Part shown: piece after piece, positions 28,430-37,489 of the stretch
Layout: the number at the start of each line of letters is the position of its first letter
How positions within the stretch are numbered: position 1 is the first letter of the stretch
Assembly: GCA_030068145.1 (NCBI GenBank)
Contig: JAPJBO010000396.1
Location: 62,001 to 126,000, forward strand
Length of the DNA: 64,000 nt
From: Diplonema papillatum
Lineage: Eukaryota > Euglenozoa > Diplonemea > Diplonemida > Diplonemidae
Reading direction: 5' to 3'
The notes under the pieces: model-generated
The model's database searches: none
What the model was told of the DNA's origin: nothing
What the model saw: the letters and a program-made list of their open reading frames with translations, nothing else
Position numbers and translations under genes: made by a program

Positions 28430-29922
28430 TGCCGAAGCAACTCGACAGGTCGGGCGCGGTGAGTTGGGTGAAGAGGGTGGTCGGGACTGATGTCCCGTCC
28501 CTTTTTTCCTTCACCGCGAACAACCGCCGTCTCTCGACGGTGTTGAAGGTCGCCCGCGAGGTCGAGGGCACCGCGGAAGCCGGGCTGAGGCGCCTCCTGG
28601 GCGCCTTGGGCTACACCGACGAGGAGGCCCCCCCGGAGGGCGTCGCCCAGTGGGTACTGGCGTGGCTCGCAGTCGCGTCGGCGCCTTCCGCCACCGAGGG
28701 CGAGTTCGCAGACCTGTTGCGCTCGTCCCCGAAGGCCGCGCCCCCGCCACAGACGCCGGGGCACATGCCGCTCCCCGCCACCCCCACCGACTCTACCGCG
28801 GCCCTATCTCCGCCGGCGGCGCGCCGCGTTTCGTTCGCTGAGAGCGACGACCCGGGTGATGGCGACCTCAGGGACTGCGGCTCCACCGAGGGCAGCCGGG
28901 GCGGCGACTCAGACCGCATGGACCGCCTGCAGCGGCAGGTCGAGCGCCTCACCGAATTGGTGATGGCGGCTCTCCCGACGCGCGACTCGCCGCGGCCTGA
29001 GCCTGTCCCCGCGGCGACGACTCACCCCGCACGCGACGCGCCTCCTGGTTGCCCCGCGCCTCCGCCGGTAGCGATGCCCGTTGGGTCCTTCCCCGCCGCC
29101 GCGGCCACGCCGCTGGACTCCTGTCCCTGCCCAGCGCCCCGTCAGGGGCCGCTCGCAGGCCAGCTCCCGCCACCTCCGCCTCTTATCGACGTCTCTCGGT
29201 TACCCCGGGCTGTCCTGCTGCCGGGCTCCTCCTGCGGCCTCTTGCGGGCCATCGAGGACGCCGCGCCGCCAGTGTACCGACACCATCCGTACGCTGAGCT
29301 CTACCAGCCCCGCGCCGAGCCCCCCCAGCCCTACGCTGGGTCTTCACAACCCCTTCCGGATTTTCCGGAGGGCCCGCCTTCGCTGGGGGAGGGCGGGTCG
29401 GTCCAAGGCTCCCCCACGCTCCTCTCCCCCGGGCCAGAGCTCCTCGACCCCCAGCTCTGGGTCGGCCTCAGCCCCATCGAGAAGTCGCTGGCCCTGGTGC
29501 ACATCCGCGACTTTTTCGCCGACATCCTCGATGCCATCCCGAGCGTCGCCAACGACGCCCAACATCTCACCAACCACGTCACCACCATCATGCGACTGAT
29601 GGACGACACCACCGACCCAGACGCCCTCGTCCAGCTGGGAAGGGACACCATCCACCGGATGATGGTCCTGAAGACGGCTCTGAAAGCCGGGTGGTCTCTT
29701 GCAGGCAGCCTCCAGCACCGGCATCAGCACGAGGCCGGGTTTCCTCCGTTTCTACGGAGCGTCTTCCAGGCTCTACAGAAAGCCGAGGAGCAGCCCGCCT
29801 CGAAGCCGCCCAGGAAGCGCAGCCCGAGGCCCCGCACCCGACACTCGGGCGAAGCTCTTCCCCCCGACGCTCCCCAGGCCCCTCAGCGGACGAACGCAAC
29901 CAGGAGCAAGGCCAAGCAGTAG
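28429..29922 (+). CDS. YR retrotransposon ORF1, Gag-like, 497 residues
   Basis: The start (MPKQLDRSGAVSWVKRVVG) is fixed by the end of repeat A1. The N-terminal about 110 residues are helical with a conserved-looking core. A long Pro/Ala-rich linker (residues 110-340) follows, then a helical domain from about residue 345 (PIEKSLALVHIRDFFADIL, then several amphipathic helices with DPDALVQLGRDTIHRMM), and a basic tail KPPRKRSPRPRTRHSG suited to nucleic-acid binding. There is no CCHC knuckle. It overlaps the next ORF by 232 bases, so the recombinase would need a -1 frameshift or separate initiation. Gag-like by position and composition, as in other YR elements; no sequence family is assigned. 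Confidence 0.75.
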   Translation: MPKQLDRSGAVSWVKRVVGTDVPSLFSFTANNRRLSTVLKVAREVEGTAEAGLRRLLGALGYTDEEAPPEGVAQWVLAWLAVASAPSATEGEFADLLRSSPKAAPPPQTPGHMPLPATPTDSTAALSPPAARRVSFAESDDPGDGDLRDCGSTEGSRGGDSDRMDRLQRQVERLTELVMAALPTRDSPRPEPVPAATTHPARDAPPGCPAPPPVAMPVGSFPAAAATPLDSCPCPAPRQGPLAGQLPPPPPLIDVSRLPRAVLLPGSSCGLLRAIEDAAPPVYRHHPYAELYQPRAEPPQPYAGSSQPLPDFPEGPPSLGEGGSVQGSPTLLSPGPELLDPQLWVGLSPIEKSLALVHIRDFFADILDAIPSVANDAQHLTNHVTTIMRLMDDTTDPDALVQLGRDTIHRMMVLKTALKAGWSLAGSLQHRHQHEAGFPPFLRSVFQALQKAEEQPASKPPRKRSPRPRTRHSGEALPPDAPQAPQRTNATRSKAKQ

Positions 29923-30863
29923 ACGCCGTGAACCGCTTCCCTCCTCCGGTCTCGGGGCGATGCGGACGTCCCCTCCTCTCGGAGCCCCCTCTCTCACCCG
30001 GCGAACGGAACCGTCTTGTCCGGACTGCGAACGCGTACGTGGCGGATGCACTGGCGCTGTCCACACGACGCGGGATCCACTCCGTGTACCGGCGCTTTCT
30101 GGAGTTCCGACGTCACTGGGATGCAGAGGCAGATTCGCAGCTCGATGTCCCGACGGCGCTGGTCTTGTTCGTGACCCGTTTGCTCTCTCGTGGAGACATC
30201 TGCGCGGCCTCGGCAGTACAGTACGTCGTCAACGTACAGTCGGCCGAGAAGCGGTTGGGGCGGCCTGTCGACAGCCAGCTCGTCAGGGACTTTGTCAGGT
30301 CTCTGAAACGGGCCGGCGCGATGAAGCCGTCGAAGCAGGCTGTACCGGTGACGAAGGACGAGCTGCATCTTGCCGTTGCCCTGGAAGCGGACCCCAGGGT
30401 GCGTGTTGCGCTGGCTTTGGCCTGGCAGGGTGCCGCCCGCGTGGACGACGTGCTGACGAGAAAGGCAGAGCACGTCACCGAAAGTGCTGGTTTCTGGGCG
30501 GTGAACTGGGTGGGCTCGAAGTCGGATCCTTTCCGTCTCGGCCAGGTGACAGGAGTGATTCTTCCTCCAGCCCAGGACCAGGAGCTCCGGACGCTGTTGT
30601 CGCAAACACCTCCGGGACGCCTCCTGTTCCCGGACCTCCCTTTCCGACGAGTTGTGACCGCGCTGAAGCGCGCGAACATTTCACTCTCCGGCCATTCTCT
30701 CCGGCGGGGCGCCCTGTTTCATCTCCTGAGAAGCGGGATCGACCTGAAGGTGATCCAAAGTGTGTCGCGCCATACGACGCTGAGTGCGCTAATGCGATAC
30801 CTTCCGGAGGCCGAGGTTCCGCTCGTCCGGAACACCGCGAGGGCGTCGGCGTCCCTTCTCTAA
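29691..30863 (+). CDS. Tyrosine recombinase of the YR retrotransposon
   Basis: It integrates the element by site-specific recombination of a circular DNA copy. The recognisable protein starts near 29925. An N-terminal core-binding helical region covers ALALSTRRGIHSVYRRFLEF and SAVQYVVNVQSAEKRLG. The catalytic domain follows with the first Arg in GAARVDDVL (about 30430), the H-x-x-R box SGHSLRRGALFHLL (about 30690) and the Tyr in ALMRYLPEAE (about 30795). The R-H-R-Y set looks complete. The frame is -1 relative to gag and has no Met before about 30320 after the gag stop, so expression by frameshifting in the 29691-29922 overlap is likely, though no convincing slippery heptamer was picked out. 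It lies upstream of RT, unlike DIRS and Ngaro. Confidence 0.88.
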   Translation: MVSCRQPPAPASARGRVSSVSTERLPGSTESRGAARLEAAQEAQPEAPHPTLGRSSSPRRSPGPSADERNQEQGQAVDAVNRFPPPVSGRCGRPLLSEPPLSPGERNRLVRTANAYVADALALSTRRGIHSVYRRFLEFRRHWDAEADSQLDVPTALVLFVTRLLSRGDICAASAVQYVVNVQSAEKRLGRPVDSQLVRDFVRSLKRAGAMKPSKQAVPVTKDELHLAVALEADPRVRVALALAWQGAARVDDVLTRKAEHVTESAGFWAVNWVGSKSDPFRLGQVTGVILPPAQDQELRTLLSQTPPGRLLFPDLPFRRVVTALKRANISLSGHSLRRGALFHLLRSGIDLKVIQSVSRHTTLSALMRYLPEAEVPLVRNTARASASLL

Positions 30864-32662
30864 CCCTTCGTCTTGAACCCCCTTTCCCGTTTAAGCCGCC
30901 CAAGAAGTTCCCCGACCCGTTGGCTACGTTCTACCAGGGGCCGGGAGAGGGTCCCGAAGAAGACTTGCCCCCCTCGATGTTCACTCCCTTTGTTGGTGTT
31001 GCTTACGGGGGTGAACTCCTCATCAACAACCTCACGGCCGTCCCTACGCAACGCAGAATCGGCGAGGCTCTCGCGCCCATCTCGTCATCGTTCATGAACC
31101 TTGAGAGGTTGACGGCGCTGGACAGCCGGGGGCTGCTGCGCGGTGTGCTGGACGTGGTCCGTTCGTGGGAATCCTTCCGGTCCGCCCTGCTCCCGGGGGC
31201 GGAGGAAGCGCTGATGGCATCGGCGATCACACGAACGACGTCGAGGCGCATGCTACGCCACTTCCCGGATCTGGTGAGATATGGCGTGGCAGAGGTCGCA
31301 TCGGGCGGGTTGAGGGTCGTCCTCCCCGCCTTCACTGTCGACAAGAAGAGCGGTGGGCAGAGGTTCGTGTGTGACGGTCGCAAGCTCAACGCGATCATGG
31401 CGCGCCCGCCTCCAATGCTGCTCCCTTCGGTTCACGAGGTGATCGACCGCGTGTTGGCCTCATCGGTGGTGTTTCTCGCGGACGCCCGGAGCTATTTTTA
31501 TCAGTTCCGGCTCGACGCAGACATCCGACCGTATTTTGGCATGCACCTGGCAGGGCCGCGGGGCCGTTTTGTACAGGCACAACTCGCCGCAATGTGCATG
31601 GGGTGGAGCTGGGCTCCGGCGATAGCTCAGAGGGCCTCCCGGGTGCTCCTACCGGAGGCTGACGGTCTACCCTGGGTGGACAACTTTGTCGTCGTGGGAA
31701 GCTCGTTGCGGGAGGCAACTTCGCGGTTCGACTCTTTCGTGCAACGCTGCAGGGACGTTAACTGCGAGCTCAACGAAGACGACGAGCAGTTTGGAGCCCC
31801 CCTCAGGGAGTTCGACCTCCTAGGACTCCATTTCGAACTCTCCCGGTTCGACCGCCCCGCCCGGTATAGGATGGCAGAATCGTGGGTGTCGAAATTGCTT
31901 GGTTCCCCCGAGCTCGCCATGGTTCGGCTTGGAGGAGTATCCCCTCGCCAGTTCTACCGGGTGTTCGGATCTTTGGTCTGGTTCGCGTACACGACACGTT
32001 TCCGACTGGCCTACGCCCGATGTTCCTTGTCGTTCCTGCAGAGGCTGGCCTCGACTCTGGCATCGGATCCAGCTGCCTGGGATGTGACGAGGGCTGTGCC
32101 GCCCTCGACGGTGCGTGAGGTCGAGCATCTTGTTTCCCTTGTGGAAGAGAATCGCTGGGTCAGTCGGTCAGAATCCTTTCCCTCATCGGTCACTCTCTGG
32201 ACAGACGCCTCGTCCAAATGGTGGGCTGCGGTCCTCGAAGGGGAATCTGAGCGCGTGTCACAGGGCCCCTTTGTGGAGTTGAGTCACACCCACATCTTTT
32301 TGAAGGAACTCTTTGCAGTCCTTCGGGGCATCGAGATGACCGCCAGTTTCCATTCGAACGTCCGCGTAAGGCTCATGGTAGACAACCTCCCGGCGGTCCA
32401 TTGTCTCAACAAGGGACACTCAAAGAATTTTGCGGCCAATGTCCTTTTGACGAGGATATTCGACGCCGCACGGGCTGCCGGCCTTGTCATCAGTGCCGAG
32501 TGGGTTCCGACCGATGCGCAAAGGGCCGACCCCTACACCCGCGGGGTGCTGGCCCTGGTGAGCGACACGCCAGAGAGTGTCTGGTCGCCTCATGCAGAGG
32601 ATCTAGCTCCGCCCTCAGATTTGGTGTGCCACTGCGTGGTCCCTGGGGGTCCTGATGCGTAA
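30863..32662 (+). CDS. Reverse transcriptase-RNase H of the YR retrotransposon
   Basis: The frame is open from 29699 to 32662; the specific part starts after the recombinase. It copies element RNA into DNA. RT signs: GGLRVVLPAFTVDKKSGGQRFVCDGRKLN (fingers), FLADARSYFYQFRLD with the first catalytic Asp (about 31480), MGWSWAPAIAQRA, and in place of the usual YxDD the sequence WVDN (31673-31684), so the second Asp is Asn. RNase H signs: LWTDASSKWWAAVL (about 32200), KELFAVLRGIEM, LMVDNLPAV and WVPTDAQRADPYTRG, so D-E-D-D is present. The frame is -1 relative to the recombinase. The stop TAA (32660-32662) lies inside repeat B1. No methyltransferase domain follows. Confidence 0.88.
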   Translation, partial: TLRLEPPFPFKPPKKFPDPLATFYQGPGEGPEEDLPPSMFTPFVGVAYGGELLINNLTAVPTQRRIGEALAPISSSFMNLERLTALDSRGLLRGVLDVVRSWESFRSALLPGAEEALMASAITRTTSRRMLRHFPDLVRYGVAEVASGGLRVVLPAFTVDKKSGGQRFVCDGRKLNAIMARPPPMLLPSVHEVIDRVLASSVVFLADARSYFYQFRLDADIRPYFGMHLAGPRGRFVQAQLAAMCMGWSWAPAIAQRASRVLLPEADGLPWVDNFVVVGSSLREATSRFDSFVQRCRDVNCELNEDDEQFGAPLREFDLLGLHFELSRFDRPARYRMAESWVSKLLGSPELAMVRLGGVSPRQFYRVFGSLVWFAYTTRFRLAYARCSLSFLQRLASTLASDPAAWDVTRAVPPSTVREVEHLVSLVEENRWVSRSESFPSSVTLWTDASSKWWAAVLEGESERVSQGPFVELSHTHIFLKELFAVLRGIEMTASFHSNVRVRLMVDNLPAVHCLNKGHSKNFAANVLLTRIFDAARAAGLVISAEWVPTDAQRADPYTRGVLALVSDTPESVWSPHAEDLAPPSDLVCHCVVPGGPDA

Positions 32663-32976
32663 GCGTTCAACAAAAAAGACCCACTTTGTAGTTGTATTGT
32701 TTTCTCCCCCTCTAGCCTCCTTCGAAATGAGCACAAGGCAGTCCCTCGAGTATTTTTGTATAAGCACCTGCTTTGTAGGAAATGCTTGAGGAGACTGCCA
32801 GTTGCGATAGATCAAAGGAGGTAAATGTGCTGTAGCCCACACGAAACACAGGTAACCCTGGGTTTAGTGGCGGGCGTAAGCGTTCAACAAAAAAGACCCA
32901 CTTTGTAGTTGTATTGTTTTCTCCCCCTCTAGCCTCCTTCGAAATGAGCACAAGGCAGTCCCTCGAGTATTTTTTT
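32658..32976 (+). repeat. B1-A2-B2 right split terminal repeats
   Basis: B1 CGTAAGCGTTCAACAAAAAA to CTCGAGTATTTTT, then A2 GTATAAGCACC to CGTAAGCGTTCAACAAAA, then B2. A and B share the 19-bp CGTAAGCGTTCAACAAAAA, the natural crossover sequence between the two halves. Confidence 0.92.
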
Positions 32977-33721
32977 TTTTGTTTTGAAGTATAGAGCTCA
33001 CTAGGATAACAAACGGAGGCTGGGTCTTAGCCTTTTGAGAGGGAAACATCGGGAACATGAACCCCTGTTACCGAAAAGATACAGGTGTGCGGGGATACGA
33101 CGACAACACAGCTAATGGTGGTGCCTCCCGTGGCGGCCGCCCCTGCCCCAGCGGGACTTCGTGGGGGCCGCCGGGTTGTGGACGGCGCGGATGTCGCGCG
33201 AGGACAGCGGCTGGTCGAAGAAAAGCAGCTCGTCGACCGACCCTTCGAACAAGGTTTCCCCGCTCGGGGTGGCGCCGACGGGGATCGTCGCGTTCCCGGT
33301 GAAGAGGCTCGGCAGGCGGTACGACCGCCTCTTCTTGTATTTGCCGTTGAGGTGCAGGGACGCCACGCCGTCACACACGCTGACGGCCACGTGCGTCCAC
33401 TTGTTCGTCCGCACGCGCGTGTGGAATGCGGCGGGGGCGAACGAGTGGAACCAGGTCCTCCCGCACTTGAACGCGCTCTTCCACGTCTTGGCTTGCGGCA
33501 GGATGCTGCACCATGACGACCCGAAGGACCCGACCGCCGGCTTGAGCCAAACGCTGACCGTGTAAGAATCGCCGGTGGTCAAATTAGCCGGCAGCTCAAT
33601 ACCCGACGCGCCGTCGAAGCTGAGCCCATCACCATGCACCCCGTCTACGAACGTCACGCCGCTTCCGATCGTCTGCACGTCCTCAGAGGAACCTGTGTTT
33701 CGTCGTAATTCATTCTGCTGC

Positions 33722-33833
33722 GTGGTCTAGCTTGGTTTGCCGTTTACCTTTCTTGTAAGCAAGCACACGAGTGCGAGGTTTGAGGGCAGCAACGCGGCCG
33801 GTCCAAAAATAAGCCCGAGGTAAGAAGTTCCGA
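33722..33833. mobile_element. 112-bp dispersed element, copy 2, inside the LamG domain
   Basis: GTGGTCTAGCTTGGTTTGCC to GCCCGAGGTAAGAAG, matching 19460-19573. It separates CKSLADRTGTSE from DVQTIGSGVTF of the GH5-LamG frame. Confidence 0.7.
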
Positions 33834-33863
33834 GGTACCTGTGCGGTCGGCAAGCGACTTGCA

Positions 33864-34177
33864 CGAAAGAAGTGCCTGATCGTTTTTACGCTGGATTCAG
33901 GACGCAAGTGAAAACGCCACGGTTTGCGGCGACGAGCTTCTCGTTTCCTCCAACATGTCATGTTTGGTAAGAATAGTTGAGTTGCAGCTCTTGACAAAGA
34001 TAGACGGAAAAAAGAAGGTGTTATTATTCTTCGCTTTTTCTCACGAACGGGGGGGGTCGGTCCTGCTTTTGGCTTGGTAGGTTCCCGACTCCCCAATTCG
34101 TGGTTAGCACGAACTCAAGAGGTCTAGTCAACTATTCCCTGCAGGATTGGCACACTTTCAAAACCAAAACAGGGAAT
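33864..34177. mobile_element. 314-bp insertion flanked by a 33-bp direct repeat
   Basis: The sequence CGAGGTACCTGTGCGGTCGG plus 13 further bases occurs at 33831-33863 and again at 34178-34210, on both sides of unrelated DNA that interrupts the LamG coding frame. This is either a long target-site duplication or a tandem duplication with later divergence. The insert contains an ATTATTCTTCGCTTTTT stretch and a G-run but no ORF. Confidence 0.6.
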
Positions 34178-36488
34178 CGAGGTACCTGTGCGGTCGGCAA
34201 GCGACTTGCAATCGAATGTGTACGCCGCGCTCGGCGGCGGCGTGGACACCGCGAAGAGCTCGAAAGTTCGGCTCGCCGACGACCCGTCCAGCAGCGCCAC
34301 GGTCGCGGTCAGCACCACCGGCACCGGGTCCAGCGGCGGGGCGACGACGCCGGTCGACGTCAGCACCGACTCGTCGCTCGACGTCCAAACCACGCCCATC
34401 CCAAGCAGCGTCGTGTTGGGCAGCGTCAGGGTCCCCGAAACGGTTTGCCCCACGGCTTCGGCGATGCACAGCGCCGCGAGCGCCCGGTCTGCCAGCACGG
34501 CCTCCGACGTTTTTTCGACGAGGAGCACGTCGACTTCGTCAGGGAGCAGGGCCTTGCTGAACAGCGCGAAGTCGTCGAACCAGCCGTTGAATGGTTTGTC
34601 GACCCTGTTGAGTCCAAGGGTGAAGAGGAAGTCCGCGGGCGGGTTAACGAAGAAGTCGGGTATGCCGGTGGAGCGGAACACGGCGACGCCGTTTTGCATG
34701 AAGGTCATCTCCCCGTCTTTGACGGCGACGGCAAAGTGCGTCCACTGGAACAGGGGCACGAAGAGCCGGGTGTCCCGCGTTGAAGTCCGGCCAGCGGACT
34801 TCGTCTGGACCGCCATACGCCCCGCGAAGTGCGAAGGCATCACGTTGAGCGACTCAAACTCGCTCCCGAAGAACACCGCTGGCGTCAAGATCGACAGGCG
34901 CGCCGGTTTGACCCAAAACGCGATCGTATACTCGGACGAATTAAGCAACCCAGGCGGGAACCGAAGCCCGTACGTCCCATCGAGGTACAGCGCCTGGCCG
35001 GAGACGGCATTCGGCGAGGATCCAAACTGCGGCGCGACGGGGTTGACATCTGCCAGGTACTGGTCGTGGTAGAGCTTCCCCGCCGCCGGGGTAGACGCCC
35101 ATTCCGTGAACCGCGACGCTTCGAGGGAGAGCGCCGCCAGCGACGTGTTCACTCCGTCGGCCACATCGCCGTCGAAGTCGAAATACGCGACCATGCTCGG
35201 ATGCCTCGCGACCGCTTTAACGGGCGCCGGCGTCGTCGGTACCGGCACCGGTGCCGGCGCGCGCTTCCAATAGCCCTGGTCAACGAGGGCCCCCAGCTGC
35301 GCGACGAAGTACGGCAGCACCGGCGCGGTGTACGCTTCGTTCAGCAGCCCGGTCCAGTGCTCGTAGCCGTACGGCTCGCCCGGGCCCCCGGAGTTCGTCC
35401 CGGCCACTGAATAGTACCCCCACGGGAGGTCGTGGAACGCGAGCCACGGCTGCAGGTGCACCCAGTACGGCGTGTCGAGGAAATACGCGAAATGCTTGAA
35501 CTCGAACTCTCCCAGGAGCACCGGAGCCGCGTACGACGCGTTCGCGTCGATGAAGATGTAGCCCAGGAGCCTCGGATCAAATCGACCACGGATTTTCCCG
35601 CGTGTTGAGCGGAGGAGTACCCGAAGTGGGACACGTCACCCGCTTTGTTCGGAAATGAGGGTGTGTCACAGCTGTCGAGATATCGGGTGGTCCCTGACGC
35701 CGGTCAGGTTCTGCGCGAGGTCGATTTCCTTGCACGAGCATCAGCAGGTGCGGCGCGAGCGCTTGCAAACCGGTCCTCGCGGGATCGACCGCGAGCCTCC
35801 ATGTCCGGGTCGCGACGTCCCCTGAACCCCAAGTCGGCGTGACCCGAACCCCGCCGACGTCGTCAGCCCGCAACTCATTCCGAAGGTCAGCTCCAACCAC
35901 CATCGGGTTGTCCATGTGCCGGCGCACCATGACCTCCCACAGGTCCAGCCACCGCTCCTCCGGGTACTCGTCCGAGTACCACAGCCCGTTGCCGTCGGTG
36001 GCCCGGCAGCAGTGGCTCGCTGCGGACACGTAGTTGACCAGGATGACCATCATCCCCTTGCGGGTCAGCTTCTCGACGACGGCGCTGAACACATCGAGGG
36101 CCGTCGCGTTGAGGAGCTGGGGCTCCATGGCGACGAGGTTGGCCTGGTCGATCACGGGGTTCGTAGCGACCATCTCGAGGGAGAACGGCATCTGCACGCA
36201 GTTCAACCCCCAGTCCACCATCAGGTCGGCGATGCCGTCGATCGTCTTCCACTCCAGCCCCATGGGCACGAAGAGCTTCTCCTCCGCTCCCGGCCAGCTC
36301 GCGCACGACAGCTTCACGCGCTTCCCTGTCGCGTCCACGGTATGCGTCCCGTTAACGCTCAGCGGCATCACCGCTGTCGGCACCGGCAGCTGCGCCGGCG
36401 CATCGGTCACTTCATGGTGCCCCCACCAGTTCACATGCGTTGCTGCGCACACTGTAGCCAGCGCTGCCAGCCAGCATGTTCGAAGCAT

Positions 36489-36945
36489 CCTTTTGAAAGA
36501 CCGCGAAGGTCGGCTGGGACCGGAGGTTACCGGAGAGTGCGCGGATGCTTTGTGTGTGTGTGTGTGTGTTTAACCTGATTCGTGTGAGGATGATGTGCGT
36601 TATATGCAACTTGATTCCTGTGTGGTGCTGTGCATTCGGTGGCAGCCTGATACGTGTGTGATGCTGTGCATTAGGTGGCAACCTGATACGTATGTATGCT
36701 GTGCGCTAGGTCGCGTCGCAACCTGACGTACGTGCGATGCTGTGCGTTATAAGTGTGTGCTGGGGATGCGACGCAACCCGTTGGAGGTGTAGCCGAGAGA
36801 GAGAGAGAGAGAGCGAATTAGACACTTCCGGATTGCTGCCGGACGCACTGCGGCACTGTAGCTGTGTCTCCAAAAGGCGGAACGGCTAAAAAGTTTGAAA
36901 GTGGTAAATGTGCCAGAAAATAAATGTGAAACGAGAGGAGAGAGA
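36489..36945. repeat. About 50-bp degenerate minisatellite and (GA)n tract
   Basis: Around 36570-36770 four to five units contain CCTGATACGTGTGTGATGCTG and GTGCGTTA or GCATTAGGTGGCAA. A (TG)n run at 36553-36570 and a (GA)n run at 36795-36813 flank it. No gene. Confidence 0.65.
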
Positions 36946-37076
36946 AAGAGAGAGGGGGTTGAAGCGTAATCGGAACCGCAAAGACAAGGCAATGTCTTTG
37001 CTACGCGGGAGGCCATAAGGCGTCTCCACGCGTTGTGTAGAGTGCTTGGGTATGTTCGAGGAGATTGTGGTACCCT
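36946..37076. repeat. R9 dispersed repeat
   Basis: GAGAAAGAGAGAGGGGGTTG, then AAGACAAGGCAATGTCTTTGC, to GTATGTTCGAGGAG. A second copy is at 40425-40556. Confidence 0.65.
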
Positions 37077-37489
37077 AATCGCAAATGTAGGGCTTCTGCA
37101 GGATTGGGTATGTGTGAAAGTTTTCATTTGAGGTTGCCTCATGCCAAAACGGGTAGATAGCAAAAAGGTTCTGACACCAGATGGTAAAGTAGGACTTTTC
37201 TCGGAATTCGCTATGTTCCTGAAAGTGCGTCGAGCGGCCTGCTGTCCCATCAGCGGTCTATCAGCCTGGGGTCGACCGGCTGATTGTTCGTTCGCTAGAC
37301 GAAGAGTGCGGTGGTTTACCTTTGCAGCCATTTTTCCGTTTTGAGGTCTTGGGCGTATCTTTTTATAGGTTTCCTTTTCCTCTGGAGCCTCCGGCTGATC
37401 GTTGAGGCTGGTGGTCGAAAATGGCGAAGGGGGGAAAAGAGGGTAGTGGGGATGGTCTGGCCGGGGCCGGGTGATGTTCTCGTCGTTGT
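37077..37489. other. No recognisable gene
   Basis: Spacer. The part around 37280-37340 (TCGCTAGACGAAGAGTGCGG) recurs weakly at 43012-43070. Confidence 0.5.

Larger units (their letters stand above)
28289..32976 (+). mobile_element. Complete YR retrotransposon with split direct repeats (VIPER-like order)
   Basis: Structure: A1 (28289-28429), gag, tyrosine recombinase, RT/RNase H, B1 (32658-32757), A2 (to about 32895), B2 (to 32976). A1 equals A2 and B1 equals B2, so the insertion is recent. The pattern A1-ORFs-B1-A2-B2 is the split direct repeat of PAT/Ngaro/VIPER-type elements. The gene order gag-YR-RT is the one I know from VIPER of trypanosomatids, whereas DIRS, PAT and Ngaro carry YR after RT. 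No methyltransferase domain is seen. Total about 4.69 kb. No target-site duplication is evident, as expected for YR integration. All ORFs are open. Confidence 0.9.
33112..36488 (-). pseudogene. Secreted GH5 cellulase-like / LamG / Ig-like / LamG protein, decayed
   Basis: The start MLRTCWLAALATVCAATHVNW (36488) is a signal peptide. The GH5 part shows PMGLEWKTIDGIADLMVDWG, NCVQMPFS (the usual Arg is Gln), CCRATDGNGLWYSD, VVGADLRNEL with acid/base Glu205, and PTWGSGD. After LLMLVQG (about 35705) the frame changes at least three times: IDLAQNLTGVRDHPI, then SFPNKAGDVSHFGYSS, then LLGYIFIDANA and APVLLGEFEF with the nucleophile Glu. A Pro/Ala/Val linker, a LamG-type domain (MVAYFDFDGDVADG ... FNGWFDDFALFSKALLPDEV) and a bacterial-type Ig domain (VVWTSSDESVLTSTGVV) follow. 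A last LamG domain (SYTVSVWLKPAV) is split by two insertions at 33.7-34.2 kb. It would have been an extracellular beta-glucanase with binding modules. Indels and insertions make it a pseudogene. Confidence 0.8.
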
